Positions 37,601 to 49,900 of a DNA stretch of 64,000 nt are shown piece after piece (the first letter of the stretch is position 1; each line of letters begins with the position of its first letter). The notes under the pieces were generated by a model. It had not been told where the DNA came from. It was given only the letters and a program-made list of their open reading frames with translations, and ran no database searches. Made by a program: the position numbers and the translations under genes. This DNA comes from Ischnura elegans (lineage: Eukaryota > Arthropoda > Insecta > Odonata > Coenagrionidae), in contig NC_060247.1 in assembly GCF_921293095.1 (NCBI RefSeq), forward strand, positions 108,581,111-108,645,110, written 5' to 3'.

Positions 37601-37890
37601 CTTCTCACTGTCTCCCGATGTGATGAATTCAAACAAAACGTCGATTATGACTAGGTGCCCTTTTTGTATATGCAAAAAGGTTATATTGATTTATACTTTT
37701 AATATTGCATTTGTCGCAGTGTTTTAACTACTAATATTTAAAGATGACTCGTGAATGCTCACCACTTGATCATCTGCAGACCTTTCATGACTATACCTCG
37801 AAAGAGATTTTTTTCGTCAAATAGAGTAGTTCATAAATCACTTGTAAGCCTTTGTGTGTATAAATTGAAAAAATTCGTTGAAGTAATAAT
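34654..37890. other. No gene seen
   Basis: 3.2 kb of AT-rich DNA. Open frames are under 90 codons and often overlap on both strands (for example 36,844-37,159). No recognisable product or repeat. Confidence 0.5.
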
Positions 37891-38176
37891 ATGGCCTGAT
37901 CCAGAATATTTTCTGAGGGGGCACAATGGGCCTGAGGGGGGCCTGACAGACAAACGGTCTTCTTATATTTGAGATTAAATACAACATACAGCAATTAATA
38001 TGCGAAGTATTCTCTTTATTTTAATGTGAATGTTATTAATATGATATTAAATGATTACGGCTCCGTAATATACAAAACAAAACGACCATAAAGATCACCG
38101 TATTAAAAATCTTATCTATTTTTTAAGCGTATGGGGGGCACTTGCCCCCGTGCCCCACCCCCTAAATCCGCCTATT
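37891..38176. mobile_element. Possible decayed transposable element
   Basis: The right part (about 38,127-38,176) has the alternating G- and C-run pattern, followed by a CCGCCTA stretch, often seen at ends of short arthropod transposons. A G-run segment at 37,913-37,945 may be the other end. No clear terminal repeat or target duplication, so the call is weak. Confidence 0.3.
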
Positions 38177-38271
38177 TGTAGGAGAGATAAGTAATGTATC
38201 TAGCAGATGGTAGAGAGAAATTAATAAGAGAGATAATTTTTTATAAATTTTGGCCAGGCACTGCTAAAAAT

Positions 38272-38560
38272 TACAATGACTGAGAATTTGAAATAAAATT
38301 TTTCTGTGTTGCCCATCAAATGTGTATCGAAAAGCACTTTCCTTTGGTGCCAATTCAACCTCAATCTCAGTACTACTCACACAGAAAGCCACAACTCAAT
38401 CCATTCAGATCACTTTCTCGCATAAAACACTCGTCGTCCGCGACGACACCCCCAAGATGGCGACCTTCCACCTCCTCCCCCTTTTCTCTCTCAACTCGCA
38501 ACTTTTATTTTTTCCGTACTACGTCTCCGGACCCTCCCTCTCCTCCTCTCTTCATCTTCA
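38272..38560 (+). repeat. Inverted repeat pair, left copy
   Basis: Matches the reverse complement of about 39,590-39,900. Shared landmarks are AATGACTGAGAATTT, ATCGAAAAGCACTTTCCTT, GATCACTTTCTC and ATGGCGACC. The homology stops near 38,540, before the hammerhead-like motif present in the right copy. The CT-rich 183-codon frame at 38,322-38,873 has no recognisable domain and is probably not coding. Confidence 0.8.
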
Positions 38561-38963
38561 CTCCCCCACATCGCATCGCCCCGATCGGCGGCGAATTTGG
38601 GGCACCCGTACAATCATAAACCGAATCTCACGCGTCGAACATTTTGAGGAATTTCACCCACTCCCCACCCGCGCCTTCCCGCCCCAGAAACATTATAAGC
38701 ATACCGTCCCAATCTCTCCCACCACTCTCCTGCATTGCCCTTTCGATCAACTCCCCCCTTACCTCTCAGCCCATACCTCCAGCCATCGGCGGCTGCAAGC
38801 TTGGCCAATGGAAGAGTTTCACCACCAAGACCTGCGACAAGTAAAATTAATCCAAGGGGTAAGATCTCATTAATTATCACAAATATATCGAATAATGGGA
38901 CGATTTTATCCATTGGTCGTCGATATTAAATGCTCGTCGATTGTTATCTTGGGTCATTGTCTT

Positions 38964-39268
38964 CAGTGGCGCAGCGAGGGGGTAGTTTTGGGGGATAACC
39001 CCCCCCCCCCAGAGCTCAGAGAAATTTTTAATTTTAATCCATTTAACATAATTGGATTGATATTACTAATAGAATAGTGTAAGGATTAATAAAATATCCC
39101 TCAGAAAGCCGACTCACTCACCATTTTGAGCCATTTATCTAAAAATTCCGCAATTTATTAATCTCGCACCTCCCGCTTATCCTGGTGGGTATTCCACGCC
39201 CCCAGACGACCCCGGTATTATTTTCACCTAAATCCCCCCCTCAGCCTTAAATCGTAGCTGCGCCCCTG
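38964..39268 (+). mobile_element. Non-autonomous hAT-like element, family C, copy 2
   Basis: A 305-bp copy of the element at 17,780-18,082. The exact 8-bp duplication ATTGTCTT lies at 38,956-38,963 and 39,269-39,276, so both ends are defined. It sits between the arms of the inverted repeat pair. Confidence 0.93.
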
Positions 39269-39547
39269 ATTGTCTTCGCTTTTTGATGGTCATAGACTGC
39301 TACGGATTACCGCTCATTATAGCAAGTGGTTAATATTTGATCGTATTCTACAGGCATTCCTAAGAGTGGACAATGACTGTGAGGCACTATCAGCGCACCA
39401 TTCTCTTCGTAGTGCTTCGCAGTCACTGTCAACACACACAAGTCGAGCATAATAGTCGACTGTTACAGCAATTAACTTAGAAGTGAAAAAACCAGGCGAA
39501 ATGAAAATACACAACCTTGGTAACTTTTCACTGGAAAATTATTTATT

Positions 39548-39589
39548 GGTACGATGCGTTTCGACGCTGAGGCGTCATTATCAAGTACC
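39548..39589 (-). ncRNA. Hammerhead-ribozyme-like motif, site 2
   Basis: Minus strand: stem I GGTAC, core UUGAUAA, one extra U, stem II GACGC/GCGTC with a CTCA loop, GAAAC, GCA, then UC, followed by GTACC, the exact partner of stem I (5 bp). The 3-8 pair is U-A. This is the cleanest copy of the fold in the window. Confidence 0.5.
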
Positions 39590-39900
39590 AGGCTTTTACA
39601 GGGCCCAGAGATGAAGGACGGGAAAAATAGAGGTTGCGAGATGAAAGAGAAAAAGGAGGAGTGGGTAGGAGGTCGCCATTTTGGGGATGTTATCGCGGAC
39701 GATGAGTGTTCTCTGTGAGAAAGTGATCGGACAGAATTCAGTAAGGGCTTGTTATTGAATATCACGGGGGCTCTACGAGTCTACGTAAGTACGGAGATTG
39801 GGGTTGAAATGGCTCTTAAGGAAAGTGCTTTTCGATACATAGATGATGGGATACGCCGAAATTTTGATTTTAAATTCTCAGTCATTTTATTTATTCGTAC
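39590..39900 (-). repeat. Inverted repeat pair, right copy
   Basis: Reverse-complement partner of 38,272-38,560. On the minus strand it runs directly into the hammerhead-like motif at 39,548-39,589. Penelope-type elements often leave inverted copies of their terminal repeats, which would fit, but no reverse transcriptase lies between the arms. Confidence 0.8.
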
Positions 39901-41117
39901 AATCGAATACTGTCGACAGAAAACAATAGATAATCATACAACTCTGGCAACCACTTTAAAAATAAGTAAATAAATAGAATTCATTGTAAATAAAGTAAAT
40001 GGTGACTTCTACGACTATCGATTGCCCGACCACCAACTTCGGCTGCTAAACCGTCCTCAGGTAAATTGGCAGGGATACTATTTTTATGGCAAACTTATAT
40101 TCTCAAGCTCAGTGGACGCAATTAGGGGAGTTTGAAAGGAGAGAATGGCTGTCACAGATATCGAGAGTTAGCATCGCTCAGTGGCACCGCATAGCCAAAG
40201 TCATTGATATCGGTTTCGAGAAATCCAACTATCGGTTGAAACCAGGCGACGGACTATTTCCCTTCACCCGACCCGCCCCCACACGGCCAGGGCAAAAGGA
40301 GCTATGGGAGGCCACTCCCTCTCGCTGCCCTTCATCTCATGACGATTATTCACGAGATCCGGAGCGGTGGCGACTCTCGGTCGGCGGTGGTCACGTGCGG
40401 CGGGTCACGGCTGCCCTTTGTTCTCCATGACCCGAGCCTAAGAACAAGCCGCAAACATCGAAAGGGTTTGTGAACGTTGGTGGTCGCTTTAAAGCACCCA
40501 CGGTTGCTAACAACTCCCACAACCGGAAAACCGATTCGACATTAATGAATGCTGAAATACATTCTCTACATCGTAAAAACTTGAAATTAGCCAAGCAATT
40601 CAGACAGGGCCGTGACGTAGGAGTTGTGTTACAGGGGGCAAAGATCGGTTTGCCGCTCCCCATCCCCTGATCCCCCCCGCTTACCCTCCCTCTCCCCCAC
40701 CCACCACTAAAATAAAACAACTCCGCAAGTTATATTTTGAGGGTCGGTAGTTGAAATTACACACCGTATATTTACTACAAAGAAGTTGTATTGATAATAT
40801 TTTTTAATATATAAATTAATAGTTGTTGTCACACCCGATAACCTGTATAGTCTCAGGCTCAACTTTGTGGAAGTTCATTTCAATAATTAAAACGAACAAA
40901 CTTTGTATTAATCCACCAATCCATTTTCGTGGTACTTGTTGTGTAAATGTTGTTACATAATTTAATCAGAAAATTTAAATATTTTTTGGTAAACTTTTCA
41001 AATTTTGCCGCTCCCTGAAATCTGCGGCCCGGGCACGTTCAGTCGTGCACCCACTGCTCCGCCATAGTTCCGGGATTGAAGTCAGTGAGTTTCTATTTCA
41101 TACCAGTCAGTAGAATC
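39901..41117. other. No confident gene
   Basis: A 114-codon frame at 40,086-40,430 (plus) crosses a GC-rich patch and resembles nothing I know. 40,609-41,068 may be a decayed element, as a CCGCTCC stretch recurs near both ends, but its limits are unclear. Confidence 0.45.
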
Positions 41118-41177
41118 CTTCACAAACACACAAGGATTCACGAGAAACTTCACAAACACTTAAGGATTCACGAGAGT
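41118..41177 (+). repeat. Two tandem 30-bp units
   Basis: 41,118-41,147 and 41,148-41,177 share CTTCACAAACAC and AAGGATTCACGAGA with few differences. Confidence 0.85.
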
Positions 41178-41221
41178 GCGCGCCTCTCCGACTCTCGTTT
41201 TTCCAATGGTAGTACCTATTG

Positions 41222-41534
41222 ACGAATATTTCTCGGGTTTTCAGCCAGGTTAATGCTTTTATGGAAGCCGACGTTTCGGGAGACGACTTGTCTCCCATCC
41301 TCAAGGCTGTGTTACTTTATTGAAATCCAATTTCACAAAAGAATTTATGTGACACTTAATGCAAGAAAATGGCGTGAAAAAAAATTAATCATAACCATAT
41401 CAATGGTTTGAGCGTTTCAAGGATCCTCCGAGCTTGAGATTATCCTGAATTTGTCAAATAAGTGAAACGTATCGAACTCAAAAGTCGGCTTACATAAAAT
41501 CATTAACCTGGCAGAAAACCTGAGAAATATTCGT
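41222..41534. mobile_element. Inverted-repeat element with a hammerhead-like motif
   Basis: The left arm 41,222-41,272 is the near-perfect reverse complement of the right arm 41,484-41,534 (about 51 bp). The 211-bp centre has no coding capacity. The left arm leads into a hammerhead-like motif (41,266-41,308). The right-arm homology starts inside the 3' part of that motif, so the right arm lacks its core and stem II. Confidence 0.8.
41266..41308 (-). ncRNA. Hammerhead-ribozyme-like motif, site 3
   Basis: Minus strand: stem I AGCC, core UUGAGGA, one extra U, a 7-bp stem II GGGAGAC/GTCTCCC with a 5-nt loop, GAAAC, G, then UC, followed by GGCT, the stem I partner. Only core position 3 departs from the classical CUGANGA, giving a U-G 3-8 pair. 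Confidence 0.5.
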
Positions 41535-44095
41535 TACAAGTATTCACCAGGAAAAATTTAAATCGTAGTACCCAGTGCTTTGACCGAGCACCAGATATTT
41601 TCAGTGTAGCCACGTAAGATAAGTGTAGCTCATTCAATTTAATCGCGAATACTTACTATAAGTCATCACTCTGCGGTTTGAAGAAGCATTATGGTTTAAG
41701 ATAAATATAAGTCCCACGAAAATATTTTGCAATAAAATATCCTCATAAATCTATGCCACTTTAATATCTTAAACCTATATTCTTCTTCTAAAATCATGCC
41801 GAAAAAGACCGAAATATTGGAAAGCCTAAATTTTTCGCGAAGTAATTGTCAAACTCTTTCCCCAACGTAAACCCCACCCCTGAATTGCGCTTCCTACTAT
41901 TGTAAAATGTCAAACCCACTGTATTATAAACACCAGATGTTCCATTTTTCCTCTCAAGAAGATCCTCTCTCACAATTCCAACAATTAAGAGAAAAAGCCA
42001 TAGAAGAGCAAAGGAAAAGGAATAGATATGGTGAAAATATTCTAATGGTCGTATTTTTACCATCTAAGTAAACTCATAGGTCATGATAATGGCCCTCAAA
42101 AATATCAAAATGTTACCACTTGTAAATAAAAATTACAAAGATTTTTCTCACGAGAATTTTTCGCCTATACAGCTTGATTTCCTTTTGAATATGCTTGCCA
42201 CCCACTTCACCACCGCATGAGGGAATTCGTAGGAGGTTCAATTATCGTTACCGTTATCGTTACCCAAGGTCTATGCATCTCATCAATCCCCGCTTTTAAA
42301 ATTACACATTTCCATCTCCAAGCAGCCAAAGACCTTCAAGTTATTAAATTCTGAGATATCATGAGCAATACAGAAATTGATAAAAATTCCTCTGGCCATT
42401 TTCTCCACTCACCGTTGAATCATCGTTATGAATTCATCAACCATAGAAGGGAGTAAGAAGTCATTCTCACTCGTTTACTGAATACTCTCGTTTTTTAATT
42501 TTTCATGAAGATTGTATATTTAACAGATCATACATTCTTCTCATGATTTCCTCTTGAGGAATGTTTCCAGCAAAGCAAGCCCTTCATCTCTAACTAGTCG
42601 AGGTAAAAACAGGCGCTTATGAAGCCCATGGTCAATACGGTTATTGCATTACTTGGGCCAGAAACGATAAAACTCGTAGAAAAAAATAATGCCCCGAGAA
42701 GGCCAAGGAATAAACATTTTATTAAAAACGACTGAAATTATCACGAAAGTTGAAGGACAACAGCAATATTCATCATATACTCCAATATTTAAGCGCCCTA
42801 CGTAGTCCGCTAAACAGGTAAACCACGAGGTGATTTAATAAGTCAAGTTTTTTTTCCACACTATGACGTATACTCCAACCACTGCGAGGAGGGATTAATC
42901 CTCAGCGCTGAATTATGGGTGAAAGTTAGTGCTCCAAGTCCTGCTTAATGATGGGATTTGGAAAATAAATTTCAATTTAGCGATAAATTTCGGACCAAAA
43001 GTAAAACATGATTTATTTATTAACCAACTCAATAAAACTTAAGTGGCATTAATTGACCACAAAATTGCAATTTACGCCGCAAAAGGCTATCAAAAGCACA
43101 TTAAGAATATAAATTTTTACGAAGAGATTGGGATTAGAGTTTCCAAATTTAATCGATGAAAACACAGGCTGCTATTGCAATAATCGATTTATTCTTATGT
43201 CCTCAGTACGGTCCTCTGGTCCAGAGATGAGAACGAATCAAGGAAAAAATTTACCCCTCAGGTGATATATTAGTTAATTATCACCTCATTCTAAGAGAAA
43301 TTGGAGGCAAAATACATTCTCCACATTGAATTCAAATGTGCAAATTGCCGAAACTTGATCTTGAGCCAGTGTTTGACGTCGACAGGTGTCTCAGAATATA
43401 TTTATGCAAAGCAATGAAGATTCTTATAGCAATGCAGTTGGGCTAAAATATCCTAGCTGCAGCTTCGCTTCAGATGGAAATGTAACACATACATTCTATT
43501 CACAGAAACAAAAAATGGGACGACAACAACAAATAATAATCAATTAACACTCTTGACGGAAATAAAATTATATCACAACGTAATGGATTTCCAAGATTCC
43601 ATGAGTGGTTTATCACCTCAAGATAATGTGCTTAATTTCAAGTTGATTGAGTGAGTTATTAAGATGATTACCCTTGATCAATGGAACTCCTCCATCGATG
43701 CAAATATTATAAAATGGAGTACAAGTTGAAAAATTGTTACAATTACTACCTTTCCTTTACAGCTAGAAAATACTAATCCCTTACTTTGCACTTTAATTTA
43801 TTGTATAAAGAAGTTATTAGAATGGAGAGGACATTGAACAAACGAGAATTATTTTTAACTTATATTCAGCACACCAAAATATAAAAGGGAGAAGTTTTTC
43901 TGCAGCATAGCATGAAAAACACTCTAAGTATGAATTCTAATTGGTTTTTTATAAACTCACTGGCGATAAGTACCTAGTTTTTGTTTACGTTTAAATAGTG
44001 AAGTTAATCTAGTGATGTGGGGTCAAACTTCTAAAAACATAAAATATAGTGACAATGTTACAAAGTAGCCATTCTTTTTTACACCTAAACTTATT
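41535..44095. other. No gene seen
   Basis: 2.5 kb of AT-rich DNA. The 89-codon minus-strand frame at 41,794-42,063 has a hydrophobic start but no recognisable product. Confidence 0.5.
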
Positions 44096-44143
44096 GCCAG
44101 GCATCTCAAATTGCTGTGGAAGTAGATCAAATTAAGAGATTGA

Positions 44144-44491
44144 GGTATTTTCTCCCTATCTCCAAGTACTTGCGTAAGAGTTTTTAATTTAGCTAATTTC
44201 TGGTTAATAATATGCCCACTGAGTCTAAGTTGGCGTTTTTATTTGGACTTTCATCGCAAAATGCACCCCAGATGTCAATGTTCATTGGTGTCAAATTTTA
44301 TACTATGCAATATTATTGGTATTTTCTCCCTATCTCCAAGTACTTGCGTAAGAGTTTTTAATTTAGCTAATTTCTGGTTTATAATATGCCCACTGAGTCT
44401 AAGTTGGCATTTTTATTTGGACTTTCATCGCAAAATGCACCCCAGATGTCAATGTTCATTGGAGTCAAATTTTATACTATGCAATATCACC
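44144..44491 (+). repeat. Tandem duplication with a 174-bp period
   Basis: Unit 1 is 44,144-44,317 and unit 2 is 44,318-44,491, differing at only a few positions. Homology to the dispersed copy at 46,731-46,903 begins further left, at about 44,096. The 156-codon open frame at 44,243-44,713 exists because the period is a multiple of three; I do not consider it a gene. Confidence 0.95.
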
Positions 44492-44844
44492 ATATTCCGT
44501 CAGAACCTGCGTCTGGTGAATCTGCCTCTGATGTTCCACATCTTCACAATACCCTACCAGACACCTCTATGTTGTTTGGCAGTGGGTGATCAATCACCAG
44601 CATGCAGTATACAAAAGGACTGCACCATGCACACCATACGTCATAGAAATATTTTGCATAATAGCAAATTATACGTCCATATTCATGCAAAGACAAGGCT
44701 TGACAACGATTAGTAATTCCTACAGTAAATCCATGCGAGGTGAGAACAATCGAAAAAATAAACATGCAATAGGCCATAGGTCATCCAAGCGAGTGACGCC
44801 ATTAATTCTATTGAGTGGTTTCTACTATAGCATATAGATATATT

Positions 44845-45136
44845 CAGTGGTATAACTATGGGGGGGATGAGAGGATAGATCCCCTCCAAAGCCTCAGAGA
44901 AATGAAAAAATATTTAAAGATATTGTCTAGTTGTATGTGATAACTGCATCTGCTTAACGTTAAATATTTTGTTCCAGAATGATGTAATAATGTATTTCCA
45001 GGCAAGTCATTTTTCAAATATTTTCTGTTTACCCCTTCCTCTCCCCCTTTCCCCTCCCCCCCCCCCCCCCCCCCCCCCCCGTATCCGCCCCAGGCCATCC
45101 CATCCCCCACAAAACAAAATCCTAGTTATGCCACTG
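44845..45136 (-). mobile_element. Non-autonomous hAT-like element, family B, copy 2
   Basis: A 292-bp element with ends CAGTGGTATAAC and the inverted GTTATGCCACTG. The exact 8-bp duplication GATATATT lies at 44,837-44,844 and 45,137-45,144. Orientation is opposite to the copies at 26,527 and 61,598. It contains a homopolymer of 25 C at 45,056-45,080. Confidence 0.93.
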
Positions 45137-45144
45137 GATATATT

Positions 45145-46730
45145 AGCAGCTGCAACAATGGAGAGTTAAAAGCGCAAACTCGCGTTAAAACTTGGCCCAC
45201 TCAAATAAAAGAGGAGCCTCATCGGTTCTCTCTTGGTCAAAGCGACCCCAGGGAGCTGTGAAAATGGATCATTACCGCAACTCAGAATGAGATTTCACTG
45301 CTATTTCGCACCTTCAAGTGAACATCGCATCATTCACAAAATTACAGATAATGGTCTTACTCCGGACAGCTTCCCCGACTACTGGTTCAAGATTGCCCTC
45401 TCTCACCGGGTCATGGGAAATTTCAATGCGGAGGGAAGATGTAAATTGGCTAGCATATTTGCACTTTTCCTTCTCCTCAGTGGTTTCTCCCGTTGTGCCA
45501 AATTGATAAAATTTCCACAGCTGACGACCAAATAAAGGAGGAGAAAAAATAAAGACTTTCGCAAAAATGGTTGCAATAACGCGAATATGAGTATAAAAGT
45601 ATATACAAGAGTCCCTAAACATAGAAGAAATCATTGTTTGCTCGTCTACCGAAGTAAAAACACCATTGGAGATACAAACATTAAGGAAGTAAAAAACGGC
45701 ATTTCATTGGAGCATTGTGAGTGCACTTACAAGGTATATTGCAAGGAGCTCATTTTCTCTGTGGGTACCTCAATAGGAAAAACGTGTTCATTTGTCAACG
45801 TCAATATGGTGAGAAATATCTTATTAGATAATAATGAGCTGGAGATAGAAAGATGCCTTTTCTCGTTACTAAAATGTGATACTCCAATTTGCCCTTACTG
45901 GCGGATAACCTTGCTGCTCCAAATGCCTAATATTTATCCATATTTGAAAAAGTGGCTTAGATAGTAAGAGTAAAGCTAGCAAGGCTAATAAAACTGGACT
46001 GCAACGTCAATTTAATACGTTATACCCAAAATAATAAGCCATGGCGGGGAATAGAATGCGGCGGCTACTCTTCTGATTGGCCAATTCTTCCACTGGTGGA
46101 GACCGCGGCTACAAACACTCAGTTATTTGAGAATGTATGATTGCTGATTTCAACACAGGTGCTCATCCACAGACAGGTCCAATTTCTTTGTGCGTATCAA
46201 CAAACATTTTCCCTTCATTATGAAGATTGACTAAATTCAAATTGGGCCCACCAACGAAGGATTTTTCGCAACCACTTTCGTAAGAGGATGCCGGCCTCAA
46301 CAAATAAAAATTGCCACCGAGGATACAAAATGATTGTTGATCCTGGGCCCTTCCCTAACAAAAGACGTATAGAAAAATAATAAGGGACTGGGATTCTACC
46401 ATGGGAAATATCCCAATCAACCTCCACCGGACAAATTCCCAGCAATTCATTTCACGTCCACAGCAAGGTAACAGGCGGAAGCCGTTTCGGTGTGGGAAAT
46501 GCACCAAATAACTAAAGACAGCGGTGGCGCCTTGTGCCAAGCCGCTGAACTAAAGGGTCAACATTTAGAGGGGAAAGTCATTTTTATCAAGTAAAGATGT
46601 GCGGGGATTATTTTTTTTATAGGTGCTTCAAGCTCCCATCTTCCCACTCTCATGTTTGAGAAAGATGGAGTAATAAACCCTTGCATCTCTTGCAAAAGAG
46701 ATGAATTTCATCTCCCGAATAAAAACAATT
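45145..46730. other. No confident gene; one 125-codon open frame
   Basis: The frame at 45,587-45,964 (plus) is fairly rich in Cys and starts at an ATG. It matches no family I recognise and has ordinary AT-rich composition. Shorter frames at 45,233-45,634 overlap on both strands. All are treated as chance frames. Confidence 0.5.
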
Positions 46731-46903
46731 GGCAGGCATCTCAAATGGCTGTGGAAGTAGATCATATTGAGAGATTGAGATATTTTCTCCCTATCTCCAA
46801 ATACTTGAGTAAGATTTTTTAATTTAGCTAATTCCTGGTTTATAATATGCCTACTGAGTCTAAGTTGGCGTTTGTATTTGGACTTTCATCGCAAAAGACA
46901 CCC
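46731..46903 (+). repeat. Third, dispersed copy of the 174-bp repeat
   Basis: Matches 44,096-44,275 in order: GGCATCTCAAA, TATTTTCTCCCTATCTCCAA, TTTAATTTAGCTAATT, CTGAGTCTAAGTTGGCG. It is single here and more diverged than the tandem pair, so the repeat is dispersed and the tandem copy arose locally. Confidence 0.9.
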
Positions 46904-49900
46904 TCCTATGAATCTTTAATGGTTTCATAAATAACTCAGAGTCATTCAAACAGATGATATCAATGGAAATTAATATAAATGTCATTTAACGCTTATTAGA
47001 ATATAAATGTCATAACTCAAGTTTCTGCCGTCTCTATTACAAAACTTCTCGAACAATCAAACTAATTGAATGTGATACGCACATTTAATTCAAACATAAA
47101 AAACGCTTTCAATATTTCTTTGGTTAGTTGAATAAAGTATGACCTTTTGCTCAGCTGTTTGCTATTTTGCTTTTTTTTTGGTGGTGGACAAAATTAAAGG
47201 AAAATCGAGAGTAAATCTTTGGCCTTCATTCTGATCTCAAATGTGCTCTTCGCAGGGACGAGGGGGTGAAATCGAACACACTTGTGCACATTTATTCACG
47301 AAACTGGGAAATATTATTCATTGCAATCCCTTGGTATAATTTATTTATATTTTGGCGTCCTGCGACTTTCACCACAGAGTAAATCCAACGCCTAGTCAAT
47401 CGTAGACGAGACTAAACCCTCAGCTTCGCATTTTCCACAGTCGACTGATTATGACGGAGTTTTAAATTCTTCTTCTACCGGGGAACAGCCATAAATCTGC
47501 CAAAAGTCACTTAGCACGGGATTCTCCACAGGCATGAGGAGGATATTAGCTACTGCTGCGTTCCTATAAAATTTCCTAATTTTCGCATTGCCACAGGTCG
47601 TGGGCCCGCATTATGAAAACAAGCGAGTCTCAGGTTTCAAGTTTCCGTAGTTACCACTTCATTATGCGCTCAAATTTCCGATTGGGAAAGGGAGGAGTTT
47701 CAGAAATATCCATTACTTGGGATGAATGCATAAACTCTGAACGGACCGCTTTGTTTCTTATCTTTCGAAATACATCTCTGACAAAACTTCATCCAGCCCA
47801 TTTTCCCATGAAGTTGCAACCGTCTGCCGAAGACCAATTGAAACCACGGAAAACAATTCAAGGGATGAGGAAAAAATTTTAAATCCTCAATGATGTTGAC
47901 ATCTAGGGTGACATTTACCATGAAAAATCATTTGTCTTGGGAAAGGGATTCTGAATCTTCCAATTTACGGCCAGGTATACCACCATAAACATAATAAGGT
48001 AAATTTTAGATGGCTATTTCATCCTGGCCAGGCCAAAGAGTTTTTCATGGTAATTTGCACACTTGGTGTAACTAATTTTACACCCGTGCGCGTGACTACG
48101 TACCTCAGAGGTAATCTCAATCATTTCAATAATTTTCGCAAAATTTTACGGGAATGCATGAAATTGTTAGTCTTGAAGTATATATTTAGCGCGGTTTATG
48201 TACAATTATTGTCAATTTAAGTCTTGTCAACCGTTCAAATATTTGTGTAAACTTATTTAAAAGTTAAAAACTCTTACATAAAAACTTGTATTACTTACTT
48301 CTAATATCAATGAAACATTGCCCTCCGCAGGTAGCCTCAATCAGTGCATGCATATAGGCTGCTTAAAAGTTCCTTTGCTATAATTATTGATGAGAAAATA
48401 TAGATATGGTAGGCAAGACTTAAATATTTCAGCCTGTATTGAAATAGCAAGTATCTAAGCAACTATCGAAAGTTAATACTCAATTCCCTTGAAATGAAGG
48501 AAGTAATGGAATCAGTCGTCCATATCATAATTCATTTAAGGATGCATGATTTAGCCTATATTCAATATGTCACCGGAAACGTCTCATAAACCTATCACGG
48601 CTAAGTCGTAAAGGCAAAACAATGTCACTGAATCATCATAATTCATTGTTCCTCCTTTAATTCGTGGCAATCCTGTCATTCGACGGTGACTGAGTGATAG
48701 GAAATGTATTTCACTTACTTGAAGGACTCGCGAACGATGCTCCAATTATTGAGAAACCTTGCATCCCATTCATGAGAGGCACTCAGGCAAAAGAGACGGA
48801 GAGCATTGAAAGGAAATCAAGGCCTGGGACTAACCCTTCAATGCTCACCGTTTATGCAATCTTTAGAAAAGGGCAATAAAGTAGTTCGAGTTTCTCAACC
48901 ACTGCTTCACGTCTTAATTAAGCCAAGAATTTCCATGGAAATCGTCGCAGGATTGAACAAAAAGATTTATCCCCCGACGTAAAAGTCATAATTTAACCAT
49001 TAGAGCATAAAGATTGAAATATTGACATTTTCATTGTTATCATAACTGAAAATACTGATATTCTCCCGCAAATGTGGCAAATTTGGCTGTCACCCAATTT
49101 TCCAAAACAGTTTCGCTAAGGGTATGCAAATTTTATCCTATTTCAAAGGCACATTAATTAGTTTTCCCTATCACTTCTTAACTTAGATGCCTATCTTCCT
49201 CCATTAGTGGGTCTAATATGCTCCACAGAGCCTTGTTAATTGACATCTTATCTATTAAATCTTTCCACTTAAATTCTTTAAGCCAACGATGTTTCGGCCA
49301 TAAAATTGGAAAACGCCGGAAGTTACTTAACACGAGCCTACTCCAATAAAATCAAGCACCAGTCTTGTCGTTTCACTTTCATTGTTAATCCAGAGCAATG
49401 GGAAACTTGAAATGAATTCAGAGGATCACGCTCAAGTTTTGCAAGAGATTTGATCGCTCGTAATATTATTTTGTGAATATCAGTCTTCCAATATCTTTTA
49501 ATGATGATCCTTACAGCAGATATGTATCTTCAAGATCATTAATTAAACTAAGCGGCTCCTTAATACCACTTACCTTATTTTCTCTCATTAATTATTCTCT
49601 CAGAACCATATTGTGTCATATTGCCCTCGATTAATTAAGGTTACAATAGCCAATAAGAAATAACACATATCACCCTAAATATTAATATCACATATTAATA
49701 TTTAAACCCTAAATATTAATATCACACATTAATATAACATAACACATATCACACTAAATATTTATTTCCTACTTATGTTCCAGTATTTTGATTATTTATA
49801 TGTCTACTGTGACATTAATGACAAAAAGAAGGAAAATACCTTAACAAAATCGCATGTATTAAAAAAATAAAGAAATAAAGCCAATTTTGCAAACCTTGCA

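Noticed and set aside
38322-38873. 183-codon plus-strand frame
   Set aside because: It is built from CT-rich repeat sequence; the first part is one arm of an inverted repeat pair and there is no recognisable domain.
44243-44713. 156-codon open frame
   Set aside because: It is open only because it crosses a 174-bp tandem repeat whose length is divisible by three; the translation repeats itself and matches no family.
45587-45964. 125-codon Cys-containing frame
   Set aside because: No recognisable family, ordinary AT-rich composition and no splice or promoter evidence.
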